64,000 bases of DNA from positions 392,079-456,078 of the forward strand of contig NZ_VOSI01000004.1 in assembly GCF_019797745.1 (NCBI RefSeq), in the 5' to 3' direction. The translations under genes and the position numbers were made by a program. This document shows, piece after piece, positions 34,548 to 43,340 of the stretch. Position 1 is the stretch's first letter. Each line of letters begins with the position of its first letter. A model generated the notes under the pieces. The model worked only from the letters and a program-made list of their open reading frames with translations, did not search any database and was not told where the DNA came from. The DNA is from Edaphocola aurantiacus. GTDB taxonomy: Bacteria > Bacteroidota > Bacteroidia > Chitinophagales > Chitinophagaceae.

Positions 34548-37115
34548 ATGAAATCAATTAATTTTGGAATAGACCTGGGCACAACCAATTCCCTGATCAC
34601 GAAATATGAAAACGGAAAGGTTACGATTTTTAAAAACCCGGTCGGCCATAAAGATACACTGGCCTCAGTCGTGGCATTTCGCCCCGATCGTACGCTGGTA
34701 GGAGATAAAGCAAGGGAGTTACTGACCAAAGATCCGATCAATATATTTGCCAACTTCAAACGCCGTATGGGTACAGACGACAAGTTTTATGTCGTAAGCC
34801 TGGACGAAAATGTGACCCCGATAGAATTATCGACACTGGTACTGAAAGAACTCAAGCAATTTATATACTCCGGAGAGCAGGCAGAAGCGGCCGTGATTAC
34901 CATTCCGGCAAGTTTTGATACCATGCAGAGCAACGCCACCAAAAAGGCAGGCATGGCTGCTGGTTTTGAAGAAGTGGTACTGCTGCAGGAGCCTATAGCC
35001 GCGAGCCTTGCCTACTTCAACAGCCGTGAGTTAGCGGATGATAAAGAAGGCTACTGGCTGGTATATGATCTGGGTGGCGGCACATTTGATATTGCCCTGA
35101 TGCGCATACACGAAGGCGAAATGAAAGTTGTAGATCATGAAGGGAATAATTTCCTTGGTGGCGCGGATTTCGACTTCGGAATTATTGAGCAGATCATTGT
35201 ACCCTATATCAATGAGCATTTTGAGATAGAAAACTTCGAGCAGGAATTAAGGTCCCGCAATGGGCGCTATGAATCCCTGTTTTATGAGCTGATCTATAAA
35301 TCGGAAGAAGCTAAAAAGGAACTGTCACACCAGGGGCAGACCACTATTGAGTTTGACCTGTCGCATGAAGGAACACGGCACAATGTAGCCGTTCCGGTAA
35401 GCCGTGCTCAGTTTGAAGATACTATAAACCTGCGGGTGCAGGAAACACTGAAAATGTTGCTGGACATCCTGCATCGTAACAAGGTACAGGCCGGCGATAT
35501 TGAAGAGATACTGATGGTTGGTGGCAGTACATACATTCCTTTTGTACGGCAGCAACTGCAGGCTGCAACCGGTATTGCGGTTAATTCAGCGATAGACCCT
35601 ACCACGGCCGTAGCCATAGGCGCAGCATACTATGCCGCCAATAAATATTACCAGCCTAAAAATAATAATATAGTACTGGGCCAGAATGTAGATGACCTGC
35701 TCAACAGCCTGACAACAGGAGAGGATGGTGTGGATGAGGCATATAGTGACTGGGAGCCGGCTGCGGTACAATTAAAAGTATCTTACAGCAAGATGAGCAA
35801 GGATGTGGAGGAAGTGCTCATCATTAAAGCAGAAGGAGCGCTGGATAGCAAGAGCTACCGCATTATCCGCAGCGATGGTGGTTTTGATACCGGTTTTGTA
35901 CCCCTGCGGTCTAAGTTTACCGAATTCCTGCCCTTGCTGCCCAATATCAATAATACCTTTTACCTGAGGGTGTATGACGAAGATCAGAATGAGATCCGCT
36001 CTGCAATGGAAGAGATCAGCATTACCCACGGGCAGTTCAATATTTCCGGGCAGCCATTGCCTCAGGATATCTGTATAGAGGTCGATGACAAGGATAATCA
36101 TACCACAAAGCTGGAACTGATTTTTGAGAAGAACAGCATCCTGCCGCAGAAAAGAACCTTATATCGCGAAATCTCCAAAACCATCAAACAGGGATCGGAG
36201 GAGCAACTGATCATCAATATTATGGAGGGCGATCGTTTTGCCCGCCCCTTATCTAACCTGGTTATTGCCTGCATTGTGATCTCGGGTAAGGACCTGAGTT
36301 CTGACCTGATCAAAGGTTCGGATATAGAATTGCATATTTCCATGTCCGATAACCGGGAGCTGCATACCGAAGTGTTCCTGGTGATGACCCAGCAGGAATT
36401 TAAAAATGTATTCTCCATGTCGGAGAAGCAGGTGAATGTAGACCGGCTTAAAGAGCAGTATATCGATCTGGAAAACGAGATACGCAACAGCATTAAAATG
36501 TTTAGTACAGACGAAAATGATGTATGGGCTATACAGGCCAATGATTTTCTGAAAGAACTGGCACAGAATAAGGCAGAGCTGTTTAAGCTGCAGGAATCGG
36601 ATCGTACCGATGCCAAATACGTGATCGCAGAAATGCTGAACCGTATCTCCAAAGCATATGATAAGCTGGGTGGTGAAGACCGCCTGGAACGCCTGAGGTA
36701 TGAATACTTTGAAGCCAAAGAATTCTGCGAGAACCATATGGCCATGGTTGATTTCCGTAAAGAAGAACTGGTACAGAAATTCCAGAAACTGATTGCCGGA
36801 GAGCATCATGTACTCATCAGCCGCAATCCTTCCATATTAGAAAAAGCCACCGAAAAGATCAATGATCTGGGCTGGGATATCCATTGGAATACCCTCAGCT
36901 ACCTGATCTCCCGTTATGAAGGGTTTAAAGGGCTGTCACCGGATCAGTTTACCAATTATTCCGGGGTGCAGGCCATTATCAAGTCTGCAGATGCAGCCTT
37001 GCAGGGAGAGAAGTACTACGAGTTCAGGCAACATGTGTATAATATCACACACCTGCTGGTACATAATGATTACAAGGTTAAAAACGAAGACTTTAAAGGT
37101 ACCGGAATCGGATAG
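34548..37115 (+). CDS. Divergent Hsp70-family chaperone with an extra domain
   Basis: An 855-residue protein, against about 640 for DnaK. The ATPase domain (about 1-370) is canonical: GIDLGTTNS at 7-15, LGGGTFD at 175-181, GGSTYIP at 325-331. The DnaK interdomain linker (DVLLLDVTP) is absent. Instead, about 140 residues (380-520) form a beta-rich domain with many Asp/Asn. A degenerate substrate-binding beta domain follows at about 523-620 (EKNSILPQKRTLYREISKTI, INIMEGDR), then about 235 helical residues. It follows the GrpE-like gene and precedes the membrane protein gene by 5 bases. Not the housekeeping DnaK. Confidence 0.93.
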   Translation: MKSINFGIDLGTTNSLITKYENGKVTIFKNPVGHKDTLASVVAFRPDRTLVGDKARELLTKDPINIFANFKRRMGTDDKFYVVSLDENVTPIELSTLVLKELKQFIYSGEQAEAAVITIPASFDTMQSNATKKAGMAAGFEEVVLLQEPIAASLAYFNSRELADDKEGYWLVYDLGGGTFDIALMRIHEGEMKVVDHEGNNFLGGADFDFGIIEQIIVPYINEHFEIENFEQELRSRNGRYESLFYELIYKSEEAKKELSHQGQTTIEFDLSHEGTRHNVAVPVSRAQFEDTINLRVQETLKMLLDILHRNKVQAGDIEEILMVGGSTYIPFVRQQLQAATGIAVNSAIDPTTAVAIGAAYYAANKYYQPKNNNIVLGQNVDDLLNSLTTGEDGVDEAYSDWEPAAVQLKVSYSKMSKDVEEVLIIKAEGALDSKSYRIIRSDGGFDTGFVPLRSKFTEFLPLLPNINNTFYLRVYDEDQNEIRSAMEEISITHGQFNISGQPLPQDICIEVDDKDNHTTKLELIFEKNSILPQKRTLYREISKTIKQGSEEQLIINIMEGDRFARPLSNLVIACIVISGKDLSSDLIKGSDIELHISMSDNRELHTEVFLVMTQQEFKNVFSMSEKQVNVDRLKEQYIDLENEIRNSIKMFSTDENDVWAIQANDFLKELAQNKAELFKLQESDRTDAKYVIAEMLNRISKAYDKLGGEDRLERLRYEYFEAKEFCENHMAMVDFRKEELVQKFQKLIAGEHHVLISRNPSILEKATEKINDLGWDIHWNTLSYLISRYEGFKGLSPDQFTNYSGVQAIIKSADAALQGEKYYEFRQHVYNITHLLVHNDYKVKNEDFKGTGIG

Positions 37116-37120
37116 CATAT

Positions 37121-38614
37121 ATGCAGTATAAATCACCCATACGTTTTTTTGAATATTGCCATATTGAAATCTCAGACCCGGAAGCCCTTAATGGTTCCCG
37201 GGCCAAAAAGCAGATTGCCGCTGAATTTAATATGGAGCCATCCGGTATCATCCGGCTGGACGAAATAGATTACAACAAGCAAGATATTCTCAGTTGCCTG
37301 GAATCGCCCAATATGATTGTGCAGCTTGCTTTTCACCAGAAGATATGGGCGCATAAAAGCCTGCTGCATTTTCTGGAGTCAGGCATTGTTGAGGAACAGT
37401 TTGCAGCCGATATTGATACCGTAAAAGAAGATATACCCTTTGTCGGGTTCTGCTCGCCGTACTTTGCTCCACAGTTTAATAAAGAGATGAAGCAGCGCCT
37501 GGCAAAAGATGACTTTGATGCCGCCGCTGACTGGATTGTGTATTGCCAGATGATCCTGCTGGGAGATGGGGAGACAGCCTTTGCCAGTACCACCAGCTAT
37601 CTTGAGCAGGCTATACGCCTGTTCCGGAACCTTAATAAAACGACCTTTCAGAACAGAAGGGACGAAGTGGCCGCATGGACGAAAGACTGGGCCCGTTTTA
37701 TCAACTGGTTGCCGGATAATCTCTACAGCCAGAAAGATGATCTGGCGATGGTACTGATCAATTTCTGTGTGGAAATACAGAATGCTGATGAGCATACCTG
37801 CTTCCTGATCAGCAAGCAAATGATACAGCTGGATTATGTAGATCCGTCTAATGCGAGGCTGATCCGGGAAAACCATGAAATATATGCCGAAAAAGTAGCG
37901 GGTACCGCTCTTAATCCCGAGGGAAAGAAACGGGCAGCTCCTCAGAAGAAATCAAAACCAAATTATATCTGGATCATCCTGATCTGCGTCATCGCTTTTG
38001 TCCGGATAATGGATAAAGGTTGTAATAATAATGGTGGTCGAGACAATACTCAGCTGGTCATGAGCGATGAGCAGCTCGATGCCTGGGGGGCTAAGATGTT
38101 TTTCGATAATGCGAGGAATACCGGCATGTCCGACAGCCGATCCGGGATGTTGCAAACGATGGACAGTGCGATGCAGACCCTGCCCGTATACTTCAGCTTC
38201 TTTCAGTCTGTAGATAGTACTCTGGAAACCTCCCTGGATATTAAAAATAAGACAGATAGTACCATATACCTGTATTTCCTCGAGCCAGACGATACTAAGC
38301 TGGATATTACCCTGGCACCGGGAGAGACCATGCGCTTAAGGAAAGGAGGCCTGTCCGGAATTGATTTTATGGTGAATGCCAGCAATGAACTGAAACTGTC
38401 CACACTGGATAGTATGGAGTGTTTTTACCTTAATGTCAAAGGAGATAAGGAACTGAACGCCCTGTATTCCGATACTGCGGCCACTTATCTTGCCGATAGT
38501 GATTATAAACGACGCGTGCGCCTGAATATTACTACCCGTAACGGGCGCTTTTATGCCAGCTCACCCGACAAGCTGGATGTATACCGGGATGTTATCAGAA
38601 TAGGCGGATATTGA
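37121..38614 (+). CDS. Single-span membrane protein linked to the Hsp70-like gene, unknown family
   Basis: A 497-residue protein. The N-terminal about 280 residues are soluble, mostly helical and rich in Asp, Glu, Trp and Tyr. A positively charged stretch (GKKRAAPQKKSKP, 268-280) precedes one membrane helix at about 282-297, which predicts the N-terminus in the cytosol. The remaining about 200 residues would be periplasmic, with a beta-rich pattern (TLETSLDIKNKTDSTIYLYFLEPDD). No J-domain HPD is present. It starts 5 bases after the Hsp70-like stop. It may anchor or feed that chaperone at the membrane (inference). Confidence 0.8.
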   Translation: MQYKSPIRFFEYCHIEISDPEALNGSRAKKQIAAEFNMEPSGIIRLDEIDYNKQDILSCLESPNMIVQLAFHQKIWAHKSLLHFLESGIVEEQFAADIDTVKEDIPFVGFCSPYFAPQFNKEMKQRLAKDDFDAAADWIVYCQMILLGDGETAFASTTSYLEQAIRLFRNLNKTTFQNRRDEVAAWTKDWARFINWLPDNLYSQKDDLAMVLINFCVEIQNADEHTCFLISKQMIQLDYVDPSNARLIRENHEIYAEKVAGTALNPEGKKRAAPQKKSKPNYIWIILICVIAFVRIMDKGCNNNGGRDNTQLVMSDEQLDAWGAKMFFDNARNTGMSDSRSGMLQTMDSAMQTLPVYFSFFQSVDSTLETSLDIKNKTDSTIYLYFLEPDDTKLDITLAPGETMRLRKGGLSGIDFMVNASNELKLSTLDSMECFYLNVKGDKELNALYSDTAATYLADSDYKRRVRLNITTRNGRFYASSPDKLDVYRDVIRIGGY

Positions 38615-38626
38615 CACCTATAATGC

Positions 38627-38660
38627 AAAGAAGCGGGCTGTATATACAGCCCGCTTCTTT
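38627..38660. terminator. Perfect 34-base palindromic terminator
   Basis: Bases 38627-38660 (AAAGAAGCGGGCTGTATA and its complement) form a perfect palindrome flanked by A/T tracts, between the convergent membrane-protein and ferredoxin genes. Confidence 0.9.
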
Positions 38661-38680
38661 TATAAAAAGATATTCAGGAA

Positions 38681-39028
38681 TTAAAGGTGCATTTTTTCCT
38701 TCTTCTCCAGTAATTGTTCTACCGTTTCTACATACATCTCATCCGGTACACAACAATCTACAGGGCAAACTGCAGCACACTGAGGCTCTTCGTGGAAGCC
38801 CTGGCATTCGGTACATTTATCAGGAGAGATATAGTATACATCAACAGCAATAGGATCATGTGGCGTGTTGGCCTCGGTAACCGAACCATCCATGAGGGTA
38901 TAAGCGCCGTTCACACCTGTACCATCTGCCATTTTCCATTCTATGCCACCTTCATATATTGCATTATTAGGACATTCCGGTTCACAAGCACCGCAGTTGA
39001 TACACTCGTCCGTAATTTTTATAGCCAT
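38681..39028 (-). CDS. Two-cluster 4Fe-4S ferredoxin
   Basis: A 115-residue ferredoxin. Two cluster-binding motifs are seen: [12 protein letters not shown] at about 9-20 and [22 protein letters not shown] at about 72-93. A spacing insert of about 50 residues separates the two halves, and an extra loop (GFHEEPQ) lies inside the second motif, as in the longer FdxA-type proteins. It carries electrons for cytosolic enzymes; the partner is unknown. It is divergent from the acyl-CoA reductase gene (67 bases). Confidence 0.93.
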   Translation of the reverse strand: MAIKITDECINCGACEPECPNNAIYEGGIEWKMADGTGVNGAYTLMDGSVTEANTPHDPIAVDVYYISPDKCTECQGFHEEPQCAAVCPVDCCVPDEMYVETVEQLLEKKEKMHL

Positions 39029-39057
39029 TTTAAGTAATTATTTATTTATTTTGACTG

Positions 39058-39090
39058 CAAAATTACAATTTCCTCGGCATAAATTCCAAA
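39058..39090 (-). promoter_or_regulatory. Promoter of the ferredoxin gene
   Basis: The minus strand reads TTTG (39087-39090), 21 bases, TAATTTTG (39058-39065), about 30 bases before the ATG at 39028. Confidence 0.75.
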
Positions 39091-39095
39091 CCGTT

Positions 39096-40121
39096 ATGAT
39101 ACTTTTAGAAAACAGGATCGCTTTGATGACTCAATTAGGCACATATTTCATGCAACCTTCAGCCGAACTGGAGGACATTATAGACAGTGCCCACAGAGCA
39201 AACGGATGGTTTACACCCGAATTTTGCCACCTGGCTATCCACAATATTGCCACTTCCTTCCTGGATGAAAAAGCGCTCCGCAACTGGATCGCGCAATATC
39301 CTGCATTACCGGAGGAACGCCCGGAACCGAAAATGGTGGGTATCGTAATGGCGGGTAATATACCCCTGGTCGGCTTTCATGATTTCCTTTGCGGATTCAT
39401 TTCCGGCCACAACCTGAAACTGAAATTATCTTCCAAAGATACGGTACTCTGGAATCATATTATAGCCAAACTTACCGAATGGGAGCCTGCAGTTGCAGAT
39501 ACAGTAACCGTTTCTGAAATGCTGAAAGGCTGTGATGCCTATATCGCAACCGGCAGTGATAACTCATCCCGTTATTTTGAATACTACTTCCAGAAATACC
39601 CGCATATCATCCGTAAAAACAGGACTTCTGTAGCCATTCTTGACGGCACAGAATCCGCAACGGAACTGAAGCAATTGTCAGATGACATTAATATGTTCTT
39701 CGGACTGGGCTGCCGCAATGTAACCCAGGTATATATACCTAAAGACTATCAGTTTGAGCCTTTACTGCAATCATTCAATACCTATATTGCCCATGGCGAT
39801 CATAATAAGTTTAGGAACAATTATGACTTCCAGCTGGCCCTGTATCTGCTGAACAAGCAGTATTACATGTCCAATGGGCATATACTGATGGTCGAAAACC
39901 CTGCCCCATTTGCCCCGATCAGTGTAGTACACTATACACATTATGAGGATAAACAGGAGCTGATCGATCGCCTGCAGCAGGATGATCATATTCAGTGTAT
40001 TACCGTGAAAGAGAGGTCTGAAGAACCCGGCAAATGCTATGCCTTCGGTGCCAACCAGAATCCATCCCTGACAGACTATGCAGATGGGGTAGACACCATG
40101 GATTTCTTACAGAATCTGTAA
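39096..40121 (+). CDS. LuxC-like acyl-CoA reductase
   Basis: A 341-residue protein of the acyl-CoA reductase group (aldehyde-dehydrogenase fold, LuxC-like). The segments VGIVMAGNIPLVGFHDFLCGFISGHNLKLKLSSKDT and INMFFGLGCRNVTQVYIP (with the candidate active-site Cys in GLGCRN) are present, as is YATGSDNSSRYFEYYF. The start at ATG 39096 (MILLENRIALM) is used; the open frame extends further upstream, but that part overlaps the divergent ferredoxin gene on the other strand. The product (aldehyde or alcohol) and pathway are unknown. Confidence 0.88.
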   Translation: MILLENRIALMTQLGTYFMQPSAELEDIIDSAHRANGWFTPEFCHLAIHNIATSFLDEKALRNWIAQYPALPEERPEPKMVGIVMAGNIPLVGFHDFLCGFISGHNLKLKLSSKDTVLWNHIIAKLTEWEPAVADTVTVSEMLKGCDAYIATGSDNSSRYFEYYFQKYPHIIRKNRTSVAILDGTESATELKQLSDDINMFFGLGCRNVTQVYIPKDYQFEPLLQSFNTYIAHGDHNKFRNNYDFQLALYLLNKQYYMSNGHILMVENPAPFAPISVVHYTHYEDKQELIDRLQQDDHIQCITVKERSEEPGKCYAFGANQNPSLTDYADGVDTMDFLQNL

Positions 40122-40181
40122 TGTATTCTTAAATTTCTTATAAAAAACGATTGCTTAGCGACAACATTTTCTACTAAAAAT

Positions 40182-40189
40182 TAAATTTG
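40182..40189 (+). promoter_or_regulatory. -7 element of htrA
   Basis: TAAATTTG lies 31 bases before the ATG at 40221. The upstream TTTG box is not clear. Confidence 0.5.
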
Positions 40190-40220
40190 TTTCAACCAAT
40201 AAAAATTAGCTTTTAGTACA

Positions 40221-41735
40221 ATGAAAAAGTTAGCAATCCCTATTGTGGCTGCTGCCGTTTGTACGTCAGTGGCTACTGCCTGGGCCTACGATAAGCTCCA
40301 GGACCAGCAGCAATCCAAATCACCAGTTGTAAACCAGCAAACCACCGGCGATGCCAATCTGCACTATGCCAGTAACAGCGGACCTGTCGTCGGGCAGCCG
40401 GTCGACTTTACTGCTGCCGCAGAGCAATCTGTAAAGTCGGTAGTACATATCAGAACCACCAAGCAGGGTAAAACCGTTATGGCCAGAGATCCTTTTGATT
40501 TCTGGGGCGATGGCGGTATGCAGCAGTTCAAAATGCCGGATGCCAAGGGTGGCGGTTCTGGTGTTATTATATCGGAAGATGGGTATATCCTCACCAATAA
40601 CCACGTAGTCTCCGGTGCAGATGAAGTGCAGGTGACATTCAATAATCGTAATACACAAACCGCTAAAGTAATCGGTACCGATCCGGAAACCGATCTGGCT
40701 ATACTAAAGATCGAGGGTAAGGGCTTTCCTGCCATTACCTTTGGTAATTCGGATGAGATAAAGCTGGGCCAGTGGGTGCTGGCCGTAGGTTATCCGCTCA
40801 ATCTTGATGCAACGGTGACAGCCGGTATTGTCAGTGCCAAAGGCCGTTCTATCGGCATCAACCAGCGCCAGTCCCGGAGTGCAATCGAATCCTTTATACA
40901 GACCGATGCGGCCGTGAACCCCGGCAACAGCGGCGGAGCATTAGTCAATACACAAGGTCAGCTGATCGGTATTAATTCTGCCATTGCTTCCCCAACAGGT
41001 ACCTATGCCGGTTATTCCTACGCTATTCCATCCAACCTGGCCCGTAAGATTGCCAGTGACCTGATCAAGTTCGGTAGTGTACAAAGAGGTTTCCTGGGGG
41101 TATCTCTGGGCGATCTGAACAATATGACCGAAGCACAGGCTAAAGAGCTGGGTATTACCAAAAGCGACTATGATAATGCCAATGGCGTATATGTAGGCGA
41201 TGTGGTAGAAGGCAGCGGGGCAGCACAGGCCGGTATTAAAAAAGGAGACTTCATTACCGCTATTAACGGAACACCGGTAAACAGCAGCAGTGTGCTTACA
41301 GAACAGGTAGCCCGTTATAATCCCGGAGACCGTGTACAGGTCGATTACCGCAGAAATGGTAAATCGTACAAAACCCAGGCTGAACTTAAGTCGGGTAAAG
41401 GTGCTCTGGCCAAAGCCTTATCCAGCGGTACGTCCTACGATGATCTCGGTGCCAGCTTCAAAGCATTATCGAAACAGGATGCAGCCCGTATGGGCATCAG
41501 TGGCGGTATTTTGGTAGATGCTGTTTCAGATGGTGCACTGAAGAATTTTACAGGAATCAAGAAAGGCTTCGTCATTACTTCTGTAAATGGTCAGAAAGTC
41601 ACTACACTGGAAGAATTTCAGTCAGCCCTGTCTGCTGATGATATGATACAATTAGGTGGTGTTTATCCCGGAAGCGGCGGTACATACTACTACAGTTTCA
41701 ATAATATCGGTAAACCGCAAAAAAGTATAGACTAA
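40221..41735 (+). CDS. htrA: HtrA/DegP-type periplasmic serine protease
   Basis: A 504-residue Do-type protease and chaperone for misfolded envelope proteins. A signal or anchor segment lies at 1-22. The catalytic triad is His128 (TNNHVVSG), Asp158 (ETDLAIL) and Ser237 (NPGNSGGAL). Two PDZ domains follow at about 285-385 (RGFLGVSLGDLN, NGVYVGDVVEGSGAAQAGIKKGDFI) and about 400-500. The N-terminal region is Gln/Asn/Ser-rich. It is a single gene. A hairpin with a T tract follows at 41764-41819. Confidence 0.96.
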   Translation: MKKLAIPIVAAAVCTSVATAWAYDKLQDQQQSKSPVVNQQTTGDANLHYASNSGPVVGQPVDFTAAAEQSVKSVVHIRTTKQGKTVMARDPFDFWGDGGMQQFKMPDAKGGGSGVIISEDGYILTNNHVVSGADEVQVTFNNRNTQTAKVIGTDPETDLAILKIEGKGFPAITFGNSDEIKLGQWVLAVGYPLNLDATVTAGIVSAKGRSIGINQRQSRSAIESFIQTDAAVNPGNSGGALVNTQGQLIGINSAIASPTGTYAGYSYAIPSNLARKIASDLIKFGSVQRGFLGVSLGDLNNMTEAQAKELGITKSDYDNANGVYVGDVVEGSGAAQAGIKKGDFITAINGTPVNSSSVLTEQVARYNPGDRVQVDYRRNGKSYKTQAELKSGKGALAKALSSGTSYDDLGASFKALSKQDAARMGISGGILVDAVSDGALKNFTGIKKGFVITSVNGQKVTTLEEFQSALSADDMIQLGGVYPGSGGTYYYSFNNIGKPQKSID

Positions 41736-41763
41736 AAAACGGGTAGCCGTATAGGATAAAAAC

Positions 41764-41819
41764 ATATTTGAGTTAGTTTTGAATTGTCAACAATGCTTAA
41801 TTAACTCAAATATTTTTTT
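41764..41819 (+). terminator. Hairpin with T tract directly before the dioxygenase ATG
   Basis: A perfect 12-bp inverted repeat, ATATTTGAGTTA at 41764-41775 and TAACTCAAATAT at 41802-41813, is followed by Ts up to the ATG at 41820. It can end the htrA transcript. The -7 box of the next gene overlaps its left arm. Confidence 0.65.
41774..41781 (+). promoter_or_regulatory. -7 element of the intradiol dioxygenase gene
   Basis: TAGTTTTG is embedded in the hairpin region. Transcription would begin near 41788, so the new mRNA lacks the hairpin's left arm. Confidence 0.45.
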
Positions 41820-42821
41820 ATGAACAGGAAAGAATTTTTAAGAGCTTCCGGATTAGCGGGCCTCGGCCTTTCACTGCCCTTTGCAAAAGCCTTTGCCGGC
41901 AGCGCTGATGAGAACAATACCCTTGCTTCCTGTACCCTTATTCCGACAGAAACGGCGGGCCCTTTTCCATTGGATCTTACAGCAAACACAACTTTCTTCC
42001 GCAGCGATTTAACAGAAAGTCAACAGGGTACACCGCTCCAGGTAAAGCTCAGGATCCTGGGCGTAAATAATTGTGAGCCGATGAAGAATGTGCGGGTAAA
42101 TATCTGGCACTGTAATAAAGACGGCCTGTATTCCGGTTATGATAACAGCAACAATGCCGGACAAGCGGGGCTTACGTACCTGAGGGGGTACCAGATGACC
42201 GATGCGGATGGCTATGTGAATTTTACGACCATATTCCCCGGCTGGTATAATGGCCGTATCTGTCATATCCACTTCCAGGTATATGTGAGCAGCAACTATG
42301 CAGCGATCTCCCAGTTTACCTTTGATATTGCGACCAAAAACCAGATTTACGCCAATAACTCATCTGTGTATACCAAGGGCTCCGATCCGATGAGCCTGGC
42401 CTCTGACAATATATTTTCTGACGGATACCAGTACCAGATGTGTACATTGACGCCCAACAGCAGCGGCTACCAGGCCTACCTGGAAGTGGCAGTGCAGGGC
42501 AGCGGTACAACAGGTATCGGTAATATAGATAAAGAAACCGCTAAGAATATGCAATTGGGACAAAACTATCCTAATCCGCATTCCGGTACCACTACCGTTC
42601 CTTTCTCACTGACACAGACTTCCAAAGCAGATTTACTCATCTTTGATCTGATGGGCCGCCAGGTAGCACATATCGATTGTGGTCGTCTGAATGCCGGAGA
42701 TCATGAGCGCAGTATTTCCCTGAGCGATCTGGGTCTGGCCCATGCCAACTATGCTTATCAGCTGAATGTAGAGAATGAGAACGGAAGATATACCGATGTA
42801 AAGATCATGACGTACCGTTAA
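41820..42821 (+). CDS. Exported intradiol ring-cleavage dioxygenase with a T9SS sorting domain
   Basis: A 333-residue protein. The N-terminus MNRKEFLRASGLAGLGLSLPFAKAFA has an RK pair before a hydrophobic stretch, like a weak Tat signal. The middle (about 35-235) has the intradiol dioxygenase fold with all four iron ligands: a Tyr in LYSGYD, a Tyr in FPGWYNGR, and both His in CHIHF. TETAGPFPLD matches the family start. The last 75 residues (MQLGQNYPNPHSGTTTVPF...) are a T9SS type A sorting tag. The enzyme should act on the surface or outside the cell on catechol-like compounds. Confidence 0.9.
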   Translation: MNRKEFLRASGLAGLGLSLPFAKAFAGSADENNTLASCTLIPTETAGPFPLDLTANTTFFRSDLTESQQGTPLQVKLRILGVNNCEPMKNVRVNIWHCNKDGLYSGYDNSNNAGQAGLTYLRGYQMTDADGYVNFTTIFPGWYNGRICHIHFQVYVSSNYAAISQFTFDIATKNQIYANNSSVYTKGSDPMSLASDNIFSDGYQYQMCTLTPNSSGYQAYLEVAVQGSGTTGIGNIDKETAKNMQLGQNYPNPHSGTTTVPFSLTQTSKADLLIFDLMGRQVAHIDCGRLNAGDHERSISLSDLGLAHANYAYQLNVENENGRYTDVKIMTYR

Positions 42822-42925
42822 GTACGATACCGGCTATCGTAGCTATACATAAAAAATTTACTGAGTATCCGCTTAAAGGAAACAAAGTCTAGCGTTATGA
42901 TTTAAGTAGCTTATATATCTATTGC

Positions 42926-43303
42926 TACCTTTTGCCTTGATGCAAAAGGTACCGCCAAAAAATCAAGGCTGTATACATCCCTGGCTAAAAATCAATGTGT
43001 CGGCCGGTCGCAAACCAGAACGCTGCGCTCAGACAGTGGTTTGCAACTCTATCGACCGAGCCAATGATTTTATGAACGCCGGATTTATAAGGCCTTTCGA
43101 GCGATCTGTACGGTACAGATCGCTTGTTGTTTTCATCACAGCGATAGCCATTTTGGAGTGGAGATGCGATCGTTGAGCACCGAACGGATCACACGTCAAG
43201 CTCAAACGATCAATGCACGAAATGGTGCAAAATGGCGGTGCTATGCAATCGCCTTGATGAAAACAAAGGCATTTTTGGTCCTTTTGTTGCCGGACAAAAG
43301 GAC
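42926..43303. repeat. 378-base non-coding palindromic element, candidate dispersed repeat or structured RNA
   Basis: Fills most of the 519-base gene-free gap 42822-43340. It contains, in order: a 10-bp hairpin at 42926-42951 (TACCTTTTGC and complement); a nested stem with arms 42988-42994/43065-43071 and 43006-43017/43037-43057; a 12-bp hairpin at 43100-43124; a nested stem with arms 43129-43138/43255-43264, 43148-43155/43228-43235 and 43168-43178/43200-43211; and a 10-bp hairpin at 43278-43303. The end hairpins share CCTTTTG. The one 84-codon frame inside it (42922-43176) is not protein-like. A weak hairpin after the preceding gene lies at 42823-42841. Confidence 0.7.
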
Positions 43304-43340
43304 GAATAAAAGTTATCTACATGCGGATAGTCAGTAAAAA

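Noticed and set aside
38943..39095. Longer N-terminus for the acyl-CoA reductase
   Set aside because: The extra 51 codons overlap the divergent ferredoxin gene and its promoter and do not look like protein; the ATG at 39096 fits the family.
42922..43176. 84-codon open frame in the large intergenic gap
   Set aside because: It lies inside the palindromic element, its protein has no fold-like pattern, and its codons follow the hairpin symmetry, so it is not called as a gene.
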